Counted from the stretch's first letter, positions 1 through 10,497 are shown. The stretch: 64,000 nt of DNA from Solitalea lacus (GCF_022014595.1 NZ_CP091740.1:1-64000), one strand, 5' to 3'. Notes: a model not told the origin generated them from the letters alone. Translations and numbers: made by a program.

Positions 1-3000
1 TCATAGGTGCCCGCTGCACCTGGAGTGGCGGTAATCGTTGCTGGGCTGCCTGCACAGACGGCCGGTGAGTTCACCGTTACCGTTGGCAATGGATCAACCG
101 TAATCACAACTGTTGATGTTACAGCTGAACATGGGCCTGCACCATCTGGATCATTAGTTGTAAGAGTGAGTATAACCGTTCCACTTGCTATGCTTGGAGT
201 GTAAGTTGACGTAAGTGAACTTGCATTGGAGAATGCTCCACTCGGTGCATTCCACGTAGCATTACTTGCCGATCCTCCGATGGTTCCCGCTAAAGTCACT
301 GCACCTCCGGCGCAGATAGATTGTGCTGTGCCTGCATTTACAAATGCGGCAGGGTTAATAGTAAAATTAGTAGCAGTACGACACCCAGGGGCATTTGAAC
401 ATTCAGCATAGAAGGTATATATTCCAGGGCTATTAGTGTTTCCACCAGGTAAAAATGCAGCAGGATTAAACGATGACCCCGTAAACAACAAAGCTCCCCC
501 TGTGGCTTGACTGTACCACTGGAAAGCACCGGGAGAACTATAAGTAACAATAACACGCCCATTTGCACCGGTTCCTGAACTCGAACCATTATCACCTTTT
601 CCTCCACCGCCACCACCAGGTGCAAATCCATTTTGACCATTTCCGCCATCAGCACCCCCATTTCCGCCATTACCTGTTCCTGTCCCTCCTATTCCTCCGG
701 CAGTTCCGGGAGGGTTTGATTGTCCACTATTTCCAATTACAGTGGTAAATGCAGATCCTCCTCCGCCGCCGCCACCATTACCATCATTTCTTGTTCCTCC
801 ACTCCCACCAGCAAATCTTATCGTTCCGGTACTTGCACCAACTGTTCCGCCAACACCAGAACCACCAGAGGAGGATGGAGTCGCACCACCGGCCGCAACC
901 ACCAAAGTCGATCCAAAAGTTGAACTTGTTCCATTTACACCCGGCGTTCCTCCAATACCGACAACGACGTTAATGTTAGAACCTGGTGTAACTGTTAGTG
1001 TACTGCTCGAATAAGCCCCTCCACCTCCACCACCTCTGGAATTGTCACCACTATTGCCATTTCCACCGCCGCCACCTGCCCCCCAAGCTTGAACAGTTAT
1101 ACTTGTAACGCCAGCAGGTACTGTAAATACTTGACTAGAATTAAATTCAACTACTGTTTGAGGGGACCCGCATGGAGATGTTGCTGTCAAACTACCACTA
1201 CCTCCCTGACAAATGGTAGCTCCGGCTGTTACTGGAAGGGGATTAACGGTGATCACAACGGTAGAACTTACTGCTGGACACGGCCCTGCACCGTCTGGAT
1301 CATTTGTAGTTAAGGTCAGAGTTACTGTTCCACTTGTTATTGTTGGAGTATAAGTTGAAGTTAATGAGTTGGGATTGGAGAAGGTACCACTTGACGCACT
1401 CCAGGTTGCACCTGTTGCACCACCACCAATGACACCGGCTAAAGTAATTGTGCCTCCTGTACATACGGACTGTGGAGTTCCGGCATTTACAATTGCTGCC
1501 GGATTAACAATAATTGTTCTTGTTGCACTTACTGCCGGGCAAGGTCCTGAAGGATCAATGGTAGTTAAGGTTAAAGTAACTGTTCCTGTGTAATTAACAG
1601 CAGGTGTATAAGTTACGTTCTGGGGATTCGAAGTTTGCGATGTACTGCTAAGTGAGCCTCCGCCACTTGTAATCGACCATGCACCAGTTGATGCGCTGCC
1701 TCCAACACTCGCTCCTGATAATGTAATTGCAGTAGGAGAGCCAGATTGACAAACAGTAATAGGGCTTCCCGCACTTACAGTTGCAGCCTGGTTTATAGTA
1801 ATTACCACTGTGGAAATTGCTGGCGGACATAATCCCGCGGGATCATTTGTCGTTAAAGTAAGAGTTACGTTTCCACTGGCAATTGATGGAGTATAGGTTG
1901 ATGTTAGAGAGTTTGGATTGGAGAAAGTACCACTAGGTGCACTCCAGGTAGCACCCGTTGCAGCTCCACCAATAGTACCATTCAGGTTTATAGAACCGCC
2001 TGCACACAGGGTTTGTGATGTTCCAGCATTTACTGTTGCAATCGGATCCACTGTAACAACAACTGTAAATGGATTTCCTTGACATCCCGCTGCTACAGGT
2101 GTTACTGTGTAAGTTGCTGTTACCGGACTAGATGTGGTGTTGGTCAATGTCTGACTAATAGAAGATTGGCCTGTTGATTGGGCAGATCCTCCTGTAAATC
2201 CAGTACCTGTTGGAGCGGTCCATGTATATGTTGTTCCGGCAGGAACACCTGGTGGTGTTAATGTAAATGTTGAGCCGCTACAAATAGTGGTAATTTGACT
2301 AGCAATATTCGGCACTGGATTTACAGCAACAGAAGTACTTGCTGATATTGGGCATCCATAACCGTCTGTTACTGATAAAGTATAAGTACCATTGTGTAAT
2401 GCTGCAGTGGCATTTGGGATAACTGGATTTTGTAAATTAGAAGAAAATCCATTAGGTCCAGTCCAAGAATATGTAAACGGGCTAGATCCTCCTGTTATAT
2501 TTGCAAGCAAATTAAGAGGGCCTCCTTCACAGGCGACTCCAGAGGGAGCAGCCGCAAAAGTAACGGGTGAAAGTGTTCCAAAGGAAATATCATCCAAACC
2601 GAAGTCGTTTCCGCCGGCAGCATTCTGTAAATCTATTATTGAAATTACTACAGACGTGGCAGCTCCCGAGTTCCAGGTTCCATAAAATCTTCCCCATCCA
2701 TTATTACTGCTATTGTTAACACCTGGCGGTAGTGGTAAAGTAGTTCCTATAGGAACGCCGTTAACAGCAAATTGTAGATTAGCATAATTTCCTGCGCTGT
2801 TTAGGCTCATTGCCCAAGCTGAAAAATAATATGTGGTATTGGGGGCAACTGTTATAGTCTGTTGCCAAATAATTGGCTGAGGTGTTCCTGGGAAACCATT
2901 CACGATCATGAAATTGCCATTGCCCGTGGTATGATCAAAACCCCAGAAATTGGAATGATAATTATTAGCATTTGAACCTACTCCATATAGGCCTTCAGGA

Positions 3001-6000
3001 TTTAATTCAGTATTGCCAGCAACATCTGCCCGGTAAGAATATCCGGCCCCTACAGTAAACCCAGTATTACCTGCAGAAAAATTTCCATTGGTAACAAGCT
3101 CCTGCGCCACATTACTAAAAGCTGTCGCGGAGCAACCAGTTGAAGGAATGGTAGCTGTTACTGTATAATTCCCTGCCTGATCAACCAAGATAGATTGAGT
3201 AGTTGCACCTGTACTCCACAAATAGTTTACTGTTGATGGTGATGCATTGGCAGTTAATTGCACTTTTCCTCCACCAAAACAATAATTCGAACTAATAGAT
3301 ACAGTGGGTACGGGATTAACAGTAAGTGTTCTGGAACACGACGAACTCTGACAACCACTGGAATTCGTAATAATTAAACTGTATGTACCTGCTGTGCCGA
3401 TGGTAATAGCTTGTGTTGAAGCAGTAAAACCACTTGGGCCAGTCCATAAATAAGATGTCATTCCTGCTGGAGCAGTCCATGTTGTTGGGCTACCCGAACA
3501 AATTGTAGTTGACCCTCCTGTTATAGAACATACAGGATTTGCGTTAACTGTAACAGCAAAACTTGAAGGAGTTGCGGCTGCACATCCATTTGAATTTGTA
3601 TAATTAACCGTGACAGTTTTAGCCCCACTAGTTGTCCAACTTACAATAATGCTATTTGTATTTGTTCCTGCAGTAATTGTACCGCCCGAACTTACTGTCC
3701 AAGTATAGCCTGACATACCGGCTTCTGTTGTATACACTATACCTGTACTGCCCGCACATACAGCTGCAGAACCACTGATAATTGGTATTGGCCGAGGATT
3801 AACCGTAACTGCTGTTGCCACTGATGTGGCTGAACAGCCATTACCATTTGTTACGGTTACCGAATAGGAACCTGATGCATTGACTGTGATCGCCTGGGAC
3901 GTTGCTCCGTTACTCCATATCCAGGATGAACCGGCTGAAGCCGTTAATGTCACAGAGCCTCCAGCACAGAATGTCGTCGGACCGCCTGCTGTTATTGTTG
4001 CCGTTGGCAATGGATTTACTGTAACTAGCCTTGCTGCTGATGTGGCTGAACAGCCATTACCACCTGTTACGGTTACCGAATAGGAACCTGAAGCATTGAC
4101 TGTGATCGCTTGGGACGTTGCTCCGTTACTCCATAACCAGGATGAACCGGCTGAAGCGGTTAATATCACAGAGCCTCCGGCACAGAATGCCGTCGGACCG
4201 CCTGCTGTAATTGTTGCCGTTGGTAATGGATTTACCGTAATTGATGTTGGCGCTGAGGTGGCTGAACAGCCATTACCTCCGGTTACGGTTACCGAATAGG
4301 AACCTGATGCATTTACTGTGATTGCTTGGGACGTTGCTCCGTTACTCCATAACCAGGATGAACCGGCTGAAGCGGTTAATGTCACAGAACCTCCGGCACA
4401 GAATGTCGTCGGACCGCCCGCTGTGATTGTTGCCGCTGGCAATGGGTTTACAGTAATTACTATTGGCGCTGATGAGGCTGAACAGCCATTTCCGTCACTG
4501 ACCGTTACTGTATAATTTCCTCCTATTGATACCGTGATGGACTGGGATGTTGCTCCGTTACTCCATATCCAGGATGAACCAGCCGAAGCTGTTAATGTTA
4601 CGGAGCCTCCGGCACAGAATGTCGTCGGGCCGCCTGCTGTAATTGTTGCCGTTGGCAATGGGTTTACAGTAATTACTGTTGGTGCTGATGTGGCTGAACA
4701 ACCATTCCCGTCGGTGACCGTTACTGTATAGTTGCCTCCCGTTGATGCCGTGATGGATTGGGAGGTCTGTCCGCTTGACCAAGCATAGGCAGAACCTGCA
4801 CTGGCCGTCAGGATAACGCTACCGCCCTGACAAAAGGTAGTAGGACCGCCTGCTGTAATTGTTGCCGCCGGCAATAGATTTACCGTAACTCCTGTTGGTG
4901 CTGAGGTGGCAGAACAGCCGTTACCATCGCTTACGGTTACCGAATAGGAACCTGATGCATTTACTGTGATTGCTTGGGACGTTGCTCCGTTACTCCATAA
5001 CCAGGATGAACCGGCTGAAGCGGTTAATATCACAGAACCTCCGGCACAGAATGTCGTCGGACCGCCCGCTGTAATTGTTGCCGTTGGCAATGGGTTTACA
5101 GTAATTGCTGTTGGCGCCGATGTGGCTGAACAACCGTTGCCGTCAGTGACCGTTACTGTATAATTGCCCCCCGTTGATACCGTGATGGATTGGGTGGTCT
5201 GTCCGCTTGACCAGGCATAGGCAGAACCAGCACTGGCCGTCAGGATAACGCTACCGCCCTGACAAAAGGTGGTAGGACCGCCTGCTGTAATTGTTGCCGA
5301 TGGTAATGGATTTACAGTAATTACTGTTGGTGCCGATGTGGCTGAACAACCGTTGCCGTCAGTGACCGTTACCGTATAATTTCCTCCTGCTGATACCGTG
5401 ATGGATTGGGTGGTCTGTCCGCTTGACCAGGCATAGACAGAACCGGCATTGGTCGTCAGGATAACGCTACCTCCCTGACAAAAGGTGGTAGGACCGCCCG
5501 CTGTAATTGTTGCCGTTGGTAATGGATTTACCGTAACTGCTGTCGGTACTGATGTAGCAGAACAGCCATTCCCGTCAGTGACCGTTACCGTATAATTTCC
5601 TCCTGTTGATACCGTGATGGACTGGGACGTTGCTCCGTTACTCCATAACCATGAGGAACCGGCTGAAGCGGTTAATGTCACGGAGCCTCCGTCACAGAAT
5701 GTCGTCGAGCCACTTGCAGTAATTGTTGCGGCAGGCAATGAATTTATTGTAACTACTGTGGGCGCTGATGTTGCTGAACAACCATTCCCATCAGTGACCG
5801 TTACTGTATAATTGCCACCCGTTGATACCGTGATGGATTGGGACGTTGCTCCGCTACTCCATAACCAGGATGAACCGGCCGAAGCGGTTAATGTCACAGA
5901 GCCTCCGTCACAGAATGTCGTCGGACCGCCAGTTGTAATTGTTGCCGTTGGCAATGGATTTACCGTAACTGTTGTTGGTGCTGATGTAGCTGAACAGCCG

Positions 6001-7451
6001 TTGCCGTCAGTGACCGTTACTGTATAATTGCCTCCTATTGATACCGTGATGGACTGGGACGTTGCTCCGTTACTCCATAACCAGAATGAACTGGCTGAAG
6101 CAGTTAATGTCACTGAGCCTCCGTCACAGAATGTCGTCGGACCGCCTGCTGTAATTGTTGCAGCAGGCAATGGATATATTGTAACTACTGTGGGCGGTGA
6201 TGTTGCTGAACAACCATTCCCATCGGTGACCGTTACTGTATAATTTCCTCCTGTTGATACCGAGATGGATTGGGTCGTTGCTCCGTTACTCCATAACCAT
6301 GAGGAACCGGCTGAAGCGGTTAATGCCACAGAGCTTCCTTCACAGAATGTCGTCGAGCCACTTGCAGTAATTGTTGCGGCAGGCAATGGATTTATTGTAA
6401 CTACTGTGGCCGCTGATGTTGCTGAACACCCATTCCCTTCAGTGACCGTTACTGTGTAATTTCCTCCTGTTGATACCGTGATGGACTGGGTCGTTGCTCC
6501 GTTACTCCATAACCAGGATGAACCAGCCGATGCTGTTAATGTCACAGAACCTCCATCACAGAATGTCGTCGGACCGCCTGGGGTTATTGTTGCTGCTGGT
6601 AATGGATTTACGGTAACTGCTGTTGGCACTGATGTGGCTGAACAGCCATTCCCGTCAGTGACAGTTACTGTATAATTTCCTCCTGTTAATACCGTGATGG
6701 ATTGGGTCGTGGCTCCGTTACTCCATATCCAGGATGAACCAGCCGAAGCCGTTAATGTTACGGAGCCTCCATCACAGAATGTCGTCGGACCGCCTGCTGT
6801 TATTGTTGCCGCTGGCAATGGATTTACTGTAACTACTGTGGGCACTGATGTGGCTGAACAGCCATTCCCGTCAGTGACCGTTACTGCATAATTGCCTCCA
6901 GTTGATACCGTAATGGATTGGGTCGTGGCTCCATTACTCCATAACCAGGATGAACCGGCCGTAGCGGTTAATATCACAGAGCCTCCTTCACAGAATGTCG
7001 TCGGACCGCCTGCTATTATTGTTGCCGTTGGTAATGGATTTACAACTTGATTGTATTCTAAAGAAGTACTGGGGTCGAATGTTCCTACCTCTCCAGAATA
7101 GGTTGCTTTAATTATATGAGTACCAACTGAAAGTGTATTAATCGTTAATGTCGCTGTGCCTCCTGAAACGGGGGCAGTTCCAAGTGAAGTTGCACCATCA
7201 AAAAATTCAACGGTCCCTGTTACAGAATTTGGAGTAACCGTTGCCCTAAATGTTACATTTGAGCCATTACATGACGGATTAACATCGGACAATAGATCTG
7301 TGGTAGTGATAGTTTGAGCATTGGCAGAAATGCCTAATAGAACAAACCCTAAGATCAAAAATCCAGTAAAAATCGAGAGTAATAATGTAAAGGAGTTACT
7401 CCTTCTTACAGGAAAAAAATCCGTGTTTTTTTTTATTACCAAGAAATACAT
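1..7451 (-). CDS. Giant repeat-containing surface adhesin, C-terminus beyond the window
   Basis: The frame is open from ATG at 7451 to the window edge (2483 codons, no stop), so the C-terminus and any sorting domain are not visible. In order I read: a long signal peptide ending near residue 46 (NAQ); an Ig-like domain, about 53-138; fifteen contiguous 72-residue Ig/PKD-like repeats (3801-7040); more Ig/PKD-like domains; a carbohydrate-binding-like module, about 1449-1622 (motifs LVTNGNFSAGNTGF and GFDHTTGNGNF); further PKD-like domains; a glycine-rich domain (540-1137) opening with FTVPAGVTSITVQAWGAGG; and more Ig-like domains up to the edge. Such architectures belong to very large exported Bacteroidota adhesins, usually T9SS substrates. 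It appears to be its own transcription unit, with a -7 motif at 7514-7521 and a terminator upstream at 8013-8050. A role in adhesion or gliding is inferred from architecture only. Confidence 0.85.
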   Translation of the reverse strand, partial: MYFLVIKKNTDFFPVRRSNSFTLLLSIFTGFLILGFVLLGISANAQTITTTDLLSDVNPSCNGSNVTFRATVTPNSVTGTVEFFDGATSLGTAPVSGGTATLTINTLSVGTHIIKATYSGEVGTFDPSTSLEYNQVVNPLPTATIIAGGPTTFCEGGSVILTATAGSSWLWSNGATTQSITVSTGGNYAVTVTDGNGCSATSVPTVVTVNPLPAATITAGGPTTFCDGGSVTLTASAGSSWIWSNGATTQSITVLTGGNYTVTVTDGNGCSATSVPTAVTVNPLPAATITPGGPTTFCDGGSVTLTASAGSSWLWSNGATTQSITVSTGGNYTVTVTEGNGCSATSAATVVTINPLPAATITASGSTTFCEGSSVALTASAGSSWLWSNGATTQSISVSTGGNYTVTVTDGNGCSATSPPTVVTIYPLPAATITAGGPTTFCDGGSVTLTASASSFWLWSNGATSQSITVSIGGNYTVTVTDGNGCSATSAPTTVTVNPLPTATITTGGPTTFCDGGSVTLTASAGSSWLWSSGATSQSITVSTGGNYTVTVTDGNGCSATSAPTVVTINSLPAATITASGSTTFCDGGSVTLTASAGSSWLWSNGATSQSITVSTGGNYTVTVTDGNGCSATSVPTAVTVNPLPTATITAGGPTTFCQGGSVILTTNAGSVYAWSSGQTTQSITVSAGGNYTVTVTDGNGCSATSAPTVITVNPLPSATITAGGPTTFCQGGSVILTASAGSAYAWSSGQTTQSITVSTGGNYTVTVTDGNGCSATSAPTAITVNPLPTATITAGGPTTFCAGGSVILTASAGSSWLWSNGATSQAITVNASGSYSVTVSDGNGCSATSAPTGVTVNLLPAATITAGGPTTFCQGGSVILTASAGSAYAWSSGQTSQSITASTGGNYTVTVTDGNGCSATSAPTVITVNPLPTATITAGGPTTFCAGGSVTLTASAGSSWIWSNGATSQSITVSIGGNYTVTVSDGNGCSASSAPIVITVNPLPAATITAGGPTTFCAGGSVTLTASAGSSWLWSNGATSQAITVNASGSYSVTVTGGNGCSATSAPTSITVNPLPTATITAGGPTAFCAGGSVILTASAGSSWLWSNGATSQAITVNASGSYSVTVTGGNGCSATSAARLVTVNPLPTATITAGGPTTFCAGGSVTLTASAGSSWIWSNGATSQAITVNASGSYSVTVTNGNGCSATSVATAVTVNPRPIPIISGSAAVCAGSTGIVYTTEAGMSGYTWTVSSGGTITAGTNTNSIIVSWTTSGAKTVTVNYTNSNGCAAATPSSFAVTVNANPVCSITGGSTTICSGSPTTWTAPAGMTSYLWTGPSGFTASTQAITIGTAGTYSLIITNSSGCQSSSCSRTLTVNPVPTVSISSNYCFGGGKVQLTANASPSTVNYLWSTGATTQSILVDQAGNYTVTATIPSTGCSATAFSNVAQELVTNGNFSAGNTGFTVGAGYSYRADVAGNTELNPEGLYGVGSNANNYHSNFWGFDHTTGNGNFMIVNGFPGTPQPIIWQQTITVAPNTTYYFSAWAMSLNSAGNYANLQFAVNGVPIGTTLPLPPGVNNSSNNGWGRFYGTWNSGAATSVVISIIDLQNAAGGNDFGLDDISFGTLSPVTFAAAPSGVACEGGPLNLLANITGGSSPFTYSWTGPNGFSSNLQNPVIPNATAALHNGTYTLSVTDGYGCPISASTSVAVNPVPNIASQITTICSGSTFTLTPPGVPAGTTYTWTAPTGTGFTGGSAQSTGQSSISQTLTNTTSSPVTATYTVTPVAAGCQGNPFTVVVTVDPIATVNAGTSQTLCAGGSINLNGTIGGAATGATWSAPSGTFSNPNSLTSTYTPSIASGNVTLTLTTNDPAGLCPPAISTVVITINQAATVSAGSPITVCQSGSPTAITLSGASVGGSASTGAWSITSGGGSLSSTSQTSNPQNVTYTPAVNYTGTVTLTLTTIDPSGPCPAVSATRTIIVNPAAIVNAGTPQSVCTGGTITLAGVIGGGATGATWSASSGTFSNPNSLTSTYTPTITSGTVTLTLTTNDPDGAGPCPAVSSTVVITVNPLPVTAGATICQGGSGSLTATSPCGSPQTVVEFNSSQVFTVPAGVTSITVQAWGAGGGGGNGNSGDNSRGGGGGGAYSSSTLTVTPGSNINVVVGIGGTPGVNGTSSTFGSTLVVAAGGATPSSSGGSGVGGTVGASTGTIRFAGGSGGTRNDGNGGGGGGGSAFTTVIGNSGQSNPPGTAGGIGGTGTGNGGNGGADGGNGQNGFAPGGGGGGKGDNGSSSGTGANGRVIVTYSSPGAFQWYSQATGGALLFTGSSFNPAAFLPGGNTNSPGIYTFYAECSNAPGCRTATNFTINPAAFVNAGTAQSICAGGAVTLAGTIGGSASNATWNAPSGAFSNASSLTSTYTPSIASGTVILTLTTNDPDGAGPCSAVTSTVVITVDPLPTVTVNSPAVCAGSPATITATPGAAGTY
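540..1137 (-). other. Glycine-rich domain segment of the giant adhesin
   Basis: On the minus strand this part of the adhesin frame starts with VFTVPAGVTSITVQAWGAGG and continues through repeated runs of five to seven glycines mixed with N, S, T and A, ending near GTGANGRVIVTYSSP. The opening motif and ending RVIVTY resemble the glycine-rich secreted domain family (PF21722-like; assignment from memory of the motif). It is flanked on both sides by Ig/PKD-like domains. Confidence 0.7.
3801..7040 (-). repeat. 15 tandem 216-bp units (72-residue Ig/PKD-like repeats)
   Basis: Exactly 15 units of 216 bp (3240 bp) with no length variation, measured from conserved anchors at 3895 and 6919 (3024 bp, 14 x 216). 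A unit translates roughly as NPLPTATI-AGGPTTFC-GGSV-LTASAGSSW-WSNGATTQSI-V--GG-Y-VTVTDGNGC-ATS, with two cysteines. Units at 4665-4880, 5097-5312 and 5313-5528 are a second subtype reading AYAWSSGQTSQSIT in the centre; the rest read WSNGATTQSIT or close variants. Units have diverged by several substitutions each, unlike the 234-bp array in the neighbouring operon. Confidence 0.93.
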
Positions 7452-8012
7452 TTTTTAAGAATAGAGAGCGTGAGAAGATGTGTGGAAGACCTGATTATGA
7501 AAATCATGCTGTTCAAAGCTAATCTGAACAGTTTCTGATGATAAAATAATTACAGCTATTTTGGGGGACCTTTTTCCTACCAGTTGATTGAAAAAAATAT
7601 CTATAGTATAGACATTTTATAAAAAAAGAGGAGAGCGTAAACTTAATATTCATAAATATTAATTTAGAATAGAGAGTGAATACAACGAATTAGGATAATC
7701 TGTTTTGAGGATAATTATTACTAAATTCTTTTAAATGTTTATCAAAAATAGTTCCGTCAAGGACTTTTAATATCTGACCATCAGTGCATTAACAAATACT
7801 TGATTAAAATTCTTAAAAAGAATTAAAACAAAATTTAAGTGATAATTAAATAGAAAATAGTTTTGTAATGAATTAAGGGAAAAGTAGGAAAAGAGGGCAA
7901 TTAAAACCTGAAGTTTACTAAAACATACATCTATTCAAGAAAAGTAAACATTCTAACTCAAAATTGATATTAAATAAAAAAATATAACCTATAATACGTT
8001 ATATATTGAATC
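7452..8012. other. AT-rich intergenic region between adhesin gene and operon terminator
   Basis: No coding frame is supportable here. It contains the -7 motif at 7514-7521 and an AT-rich inverted repeat, ATATAAC at 7982-7988 with GTTATAT at 7998-8004. Copies of a short AATAGAGAG-type string occur near 7459 and 7668. Nothing else is recognised. Confidence 0.6.
7514..7521 (-). promoter_or_regulatory. -7 promoter element for the giant adhesin
   Basis: Reads TAGCTTTG on the minus strand, matching TAnnTTTG. It lies 63 nt before the ATG at 7451. No clear TTG -33 element sits at the usual spacing, so this is a half-site assignment. Confidence 0.45.
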
Positions 8013-8050
8013 GTCAAAAAAAAAGCGGCTCCATTTCTAAAGCCGCTTTT
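8013..8050 (-). terminator. Rho-independent terminator of the surface-protein operon
   Basis: AAAAGCGGCT (8021-8030) pairs perfectly with AGCCGCTTTT (8041-8050) across a 10-nt loop. On the minus strand the stem is followed by a run of T. It begins 12 bp beyond the stop codon of the 796-residue gene. Confidence 0.93.
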
Positions 8051-8061
8051 ATAATTAATAT

Positions 8062-10452
8062 TTATCGCATTATCTCAACAAAACCTGAATAACTAGTCCA
8101 TTTACCTGAATTACCTTTTATTTTGAGCACATAGTAATAGGTTGCAGAAGGAAGGTCTAATCCATTCCAGGTACAATCATAATTCCTGCTCTTGTAAACT
8201 TCGTTACCCCAGCGATTGTAAATATAAATCTCGTTCTCTACCCCTGCTAGTCCATCAATTACAAATGTTTCATTAACACCGTCTCCATTTGGAGTGAATA
8301 CATTCGGAATGAAAACTCCTAATATTAAACGACTATCGGTTGAAGTATTATTGGACATATCTGGATCAAACTGGTTACCTCTAACGGTTGCAGTATTTAC
8401 AATCCTTCCTCCTTTTGTTGACTTAACCTTTAAAGTAAGTGTTTGATGAGAATTTACACTTAAGCCGCCAAGGTTCCAGGTTATTGTTCGGTTAGACAGA
8501 TTAAAGAAGTAAGTACCCGCACTTGCAGAAGCATCTACATATTTTAATTCGGAAGGCAAAACATCCGTTGCAACCACACCGGTAGCATTATTTGCTCCAT
8601 TATTCTCTACAACAATCTGATATTCGAATACTTCGTCTGGTTTAATATCTTTTCCTTGAGAAATTTTCGAAATGGAAAGATCAGCGGTTACACGATTAAC
8701 CATAATTGTAACCGTAGCAATATTACTATTATTTCCGCCATCGCTTACTCGATAAGTGAAGCTATCCGAACCAAAAAAGTTAGCATTAGGAATATACGTA
8801 AACGAACCGTCAGCATTCAATGTTAAAGAGCCATTTGAAGTACTTGTGACCAAATGTGCAGTCAATGGATTTTTCTCAGGATCAGAATCATTCTTTATTA
8901 TGCCAGATGCGGGTTCAATAATTGAAACATTTTCTGTTGTAGAATAACTGTCATTAACTGCAACAGGCACACTATTTACTTGAATTGGATTTACTGTAAA
9001 GCTCACATTTGCAGTAGCACTTGCACCGCAAGGATCGGTAACTTTATAGGTGAATACATCAACTCCAGCAAATCCAGCAGCAGGTGTATAAATAAACGTA
9101 CCATTGGCTTGCAATACAAGTGTTCCTCTATTAGCGTTTGGCTGAACAGAATAGGTTAACAATTCCCCATCAGGATCTGAGTCATTCGTTGCCACTGTAT
9201 TATTAATTGCAGTCCCTGCAGTTGTACTAAAGATCTCTCCAGCTGCTACCGGAGCACGGTTGCTCCTACTAATGGTAATACTACGTGATACCGAGCCACA
9301 AGCATCCGTTACTGTAACTTGATAAACACCTGCATTCATGGCATTTAAATTAGGGGCTGCAATTGAAGAGCCATCTTTTGTCCAAGTTATTACCGGATTA
9401 ACTCCTCCTGAAGTTGTGAAAGTAGCCGCTCCATTAGTACCTGATGAACAAGAAGCATCACGAGATTTGGTGAGAGTAGCGATTAACGCTGCTGGTTGAC
9501 CAACCAACACACTTCCAGTTACTGCCGTACAATTGTTTTTATCAGTTACTCTATAGTTATAAGTACCAGCCACAAGACCACTAAGATTGGCCGTGTTGGC
9601 CGTAAAGCCCGATGGGCCAGTCCAACTATAAACATACGGAGCTGTTCCGCCGCTTACCGAGCCCAGGGTGATCGTTCCATTATTTCCACCATTACAGCTT
9701 ACATCGATGTGGCTGCTGTTGGCTACTGCTATAGCAGAAGGCTCTGTAATAGTTTGCGAGCAAAAAAGCGTAGTGCAATTATCAGCGACCATTAATGAAT
9801 ACGTTCCGGCAGGTAAGTTATTCACCGACGAAGTGGTTCCAACAATTACATTACTACTGTTCTTCCATGTATAATTTACAGTTCCAACTGAATTGGATAC
9901 TGCCCCCGCTGATACCGATCCGGTTAGTGAACCAAAACAAGTTGTATTGGCATGAGAACAAGCAGCCATAGTCATAATAGAATTAACCGTATAGCTTGCT
10001 GTACCACTATAATTACAAGGATCTACTGCAGCACTGGCTGGATACCAATTATCACTTAACGAAGAGATACCATAAGTATAGATACCTGGTATTGAAATGT
10101 TTAAAGGAATGATAATCATAGCATTCTTTCCTGTACGGTTCATTGTAACCCCGTAAGGCAGAGAACTGGCCGTGTTAATAGTTGTACCAACACCGTTTTG
10201 TGTATATGTAAATCTCCATTCAGGAGAACTAACCGTAGAAAGGTCATCGCTGGTAAGGCTAACCGTTAAATTAACCGTTTGAGCCGAACAAGCAGTTGCT
10301 TGAGAGAGTGTAACTTTAGCAGTAGGGGGCATTTTAATATCTACCGTACATTGGCCGAAAGAATAATTAGCACAAAACAATAGTAGTACAGCAACAAAAA
10401 TATTGCTGTACCAAATTGTTCTGTTATTAGCTGTATATATATTACTCTTCAT
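8062..10452 (-). CDS. Secreted multidomain protein with gliding-motility/T9SS type B C-terminal domain
   Basis: A 796-residue protein exported through the type IX system and probably attached to or released from the cell surface. Domain order: signal peptide to about residue 34 (ANYSFGQ); an N-terminal module, about 35-155, shared with the upstream 2593-residue protein; two SprB-like repeats, about 158-318 (NGGNNGTITLGSVSGG type); an Ig-like domain; two cadherin-like/Big_9 domains, about 396-588 (NDSDPDGELLTYSV, FTYKVTDPCG); DUF11, about 590-705 (DLSISKISQG, VVENNGANNATG); and the CHU_C-type sorting domain, 710-796 (FIPNVFTPNGDGVNETF, IYNRWGNEVYKS). It is third in an apparent operon, 45 bp after its neighbour, and the only one of the three with a recognisable sorting domain. 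Ligand and exact role are unknown. Confidence 0.9.
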   Translation of the reverse strand: MKSNIYTANNRTIWYSNIFVAVLLLFCANYSFGQCTVDIKMPPTAKVTLSQATACSAQTVNLTVSLTSDDLSTVSSPEWRFTYTQNGVGTTINTASSLPYGVTMNRTGKNAMIIIPLNISIPGIYTYGISSLSDNWYPASAAVDPCNYSGTASYTVNSIMTMAACSHANTTCFGSLTGSVSAGAVSNSVGTVNYTWKNSSNVIVGTTSSVNNLPAGTYSLMVADNCTTLFCSQTITEPSAIAVANSSHIDVSCNGGNNGTITLGSVSGGTAPYVYSWTGPSGFTANTANLSGLVAGTYNYRVTDKNNCTAVTGSVLVGQPAALIATLTKSRDASCSSGTNGAATFTTSGGVNPVITWTKDGSSIAAPNLNAMNAGVYQVTVTDACGSVSRSITISRSNRAPVAAGEIFSTTAGTAINNTVATNDSDPDGELLTYSVQPNANRGTLVLQANGTFIYTPAAGFAGVDVFTYKVTDPCGASATANVSFTVNPIQVNSVPVAVNDSYSTTENVSIIEPASGIIKNDSDPEKNPLTAHLVTSTSNGSLTLNADGSFTYIPNANFFGSDSFTYRVSDGGNNSNIATVTIMVNRVTADLSISKISQGKDIKPDEVFEYQIVVENNGANNATGVVATDVLPSELKYVDASASAGTYFFNLSNRTITWNLGGLSVNSHQTLTLKVKSTKGGRIVNTATVRGNQFDPDMSNNTSTDSRLILGVFIPNVFTPNGDGVNETFVIDGLAGVENEIYIYNRWGNEVYKSRNYDCTWNGLDLPSATYYYVLKIKGNSGKWTSYSGFVEIMR

Positions 10453-10497
10453 ACTATGCTTGATAAATCATTATACATGCACCAAAAGCAACATTAG

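Noticed and set aside
7-1593. Plus-strand frames rich in Pro or His opposite the adhesin
   Set aside because: They are the reverse image of glycine- and valine-rich coding on the minus strand; the minus frame is continuous for 2483 codons with recognisable domains.
3880-6891. A series of ~65-codon plus-strand frames at 216-bp intervals
   Set aside because: They mirror the repeat units of the minus-strand adhesin and end at the same point in each unit.
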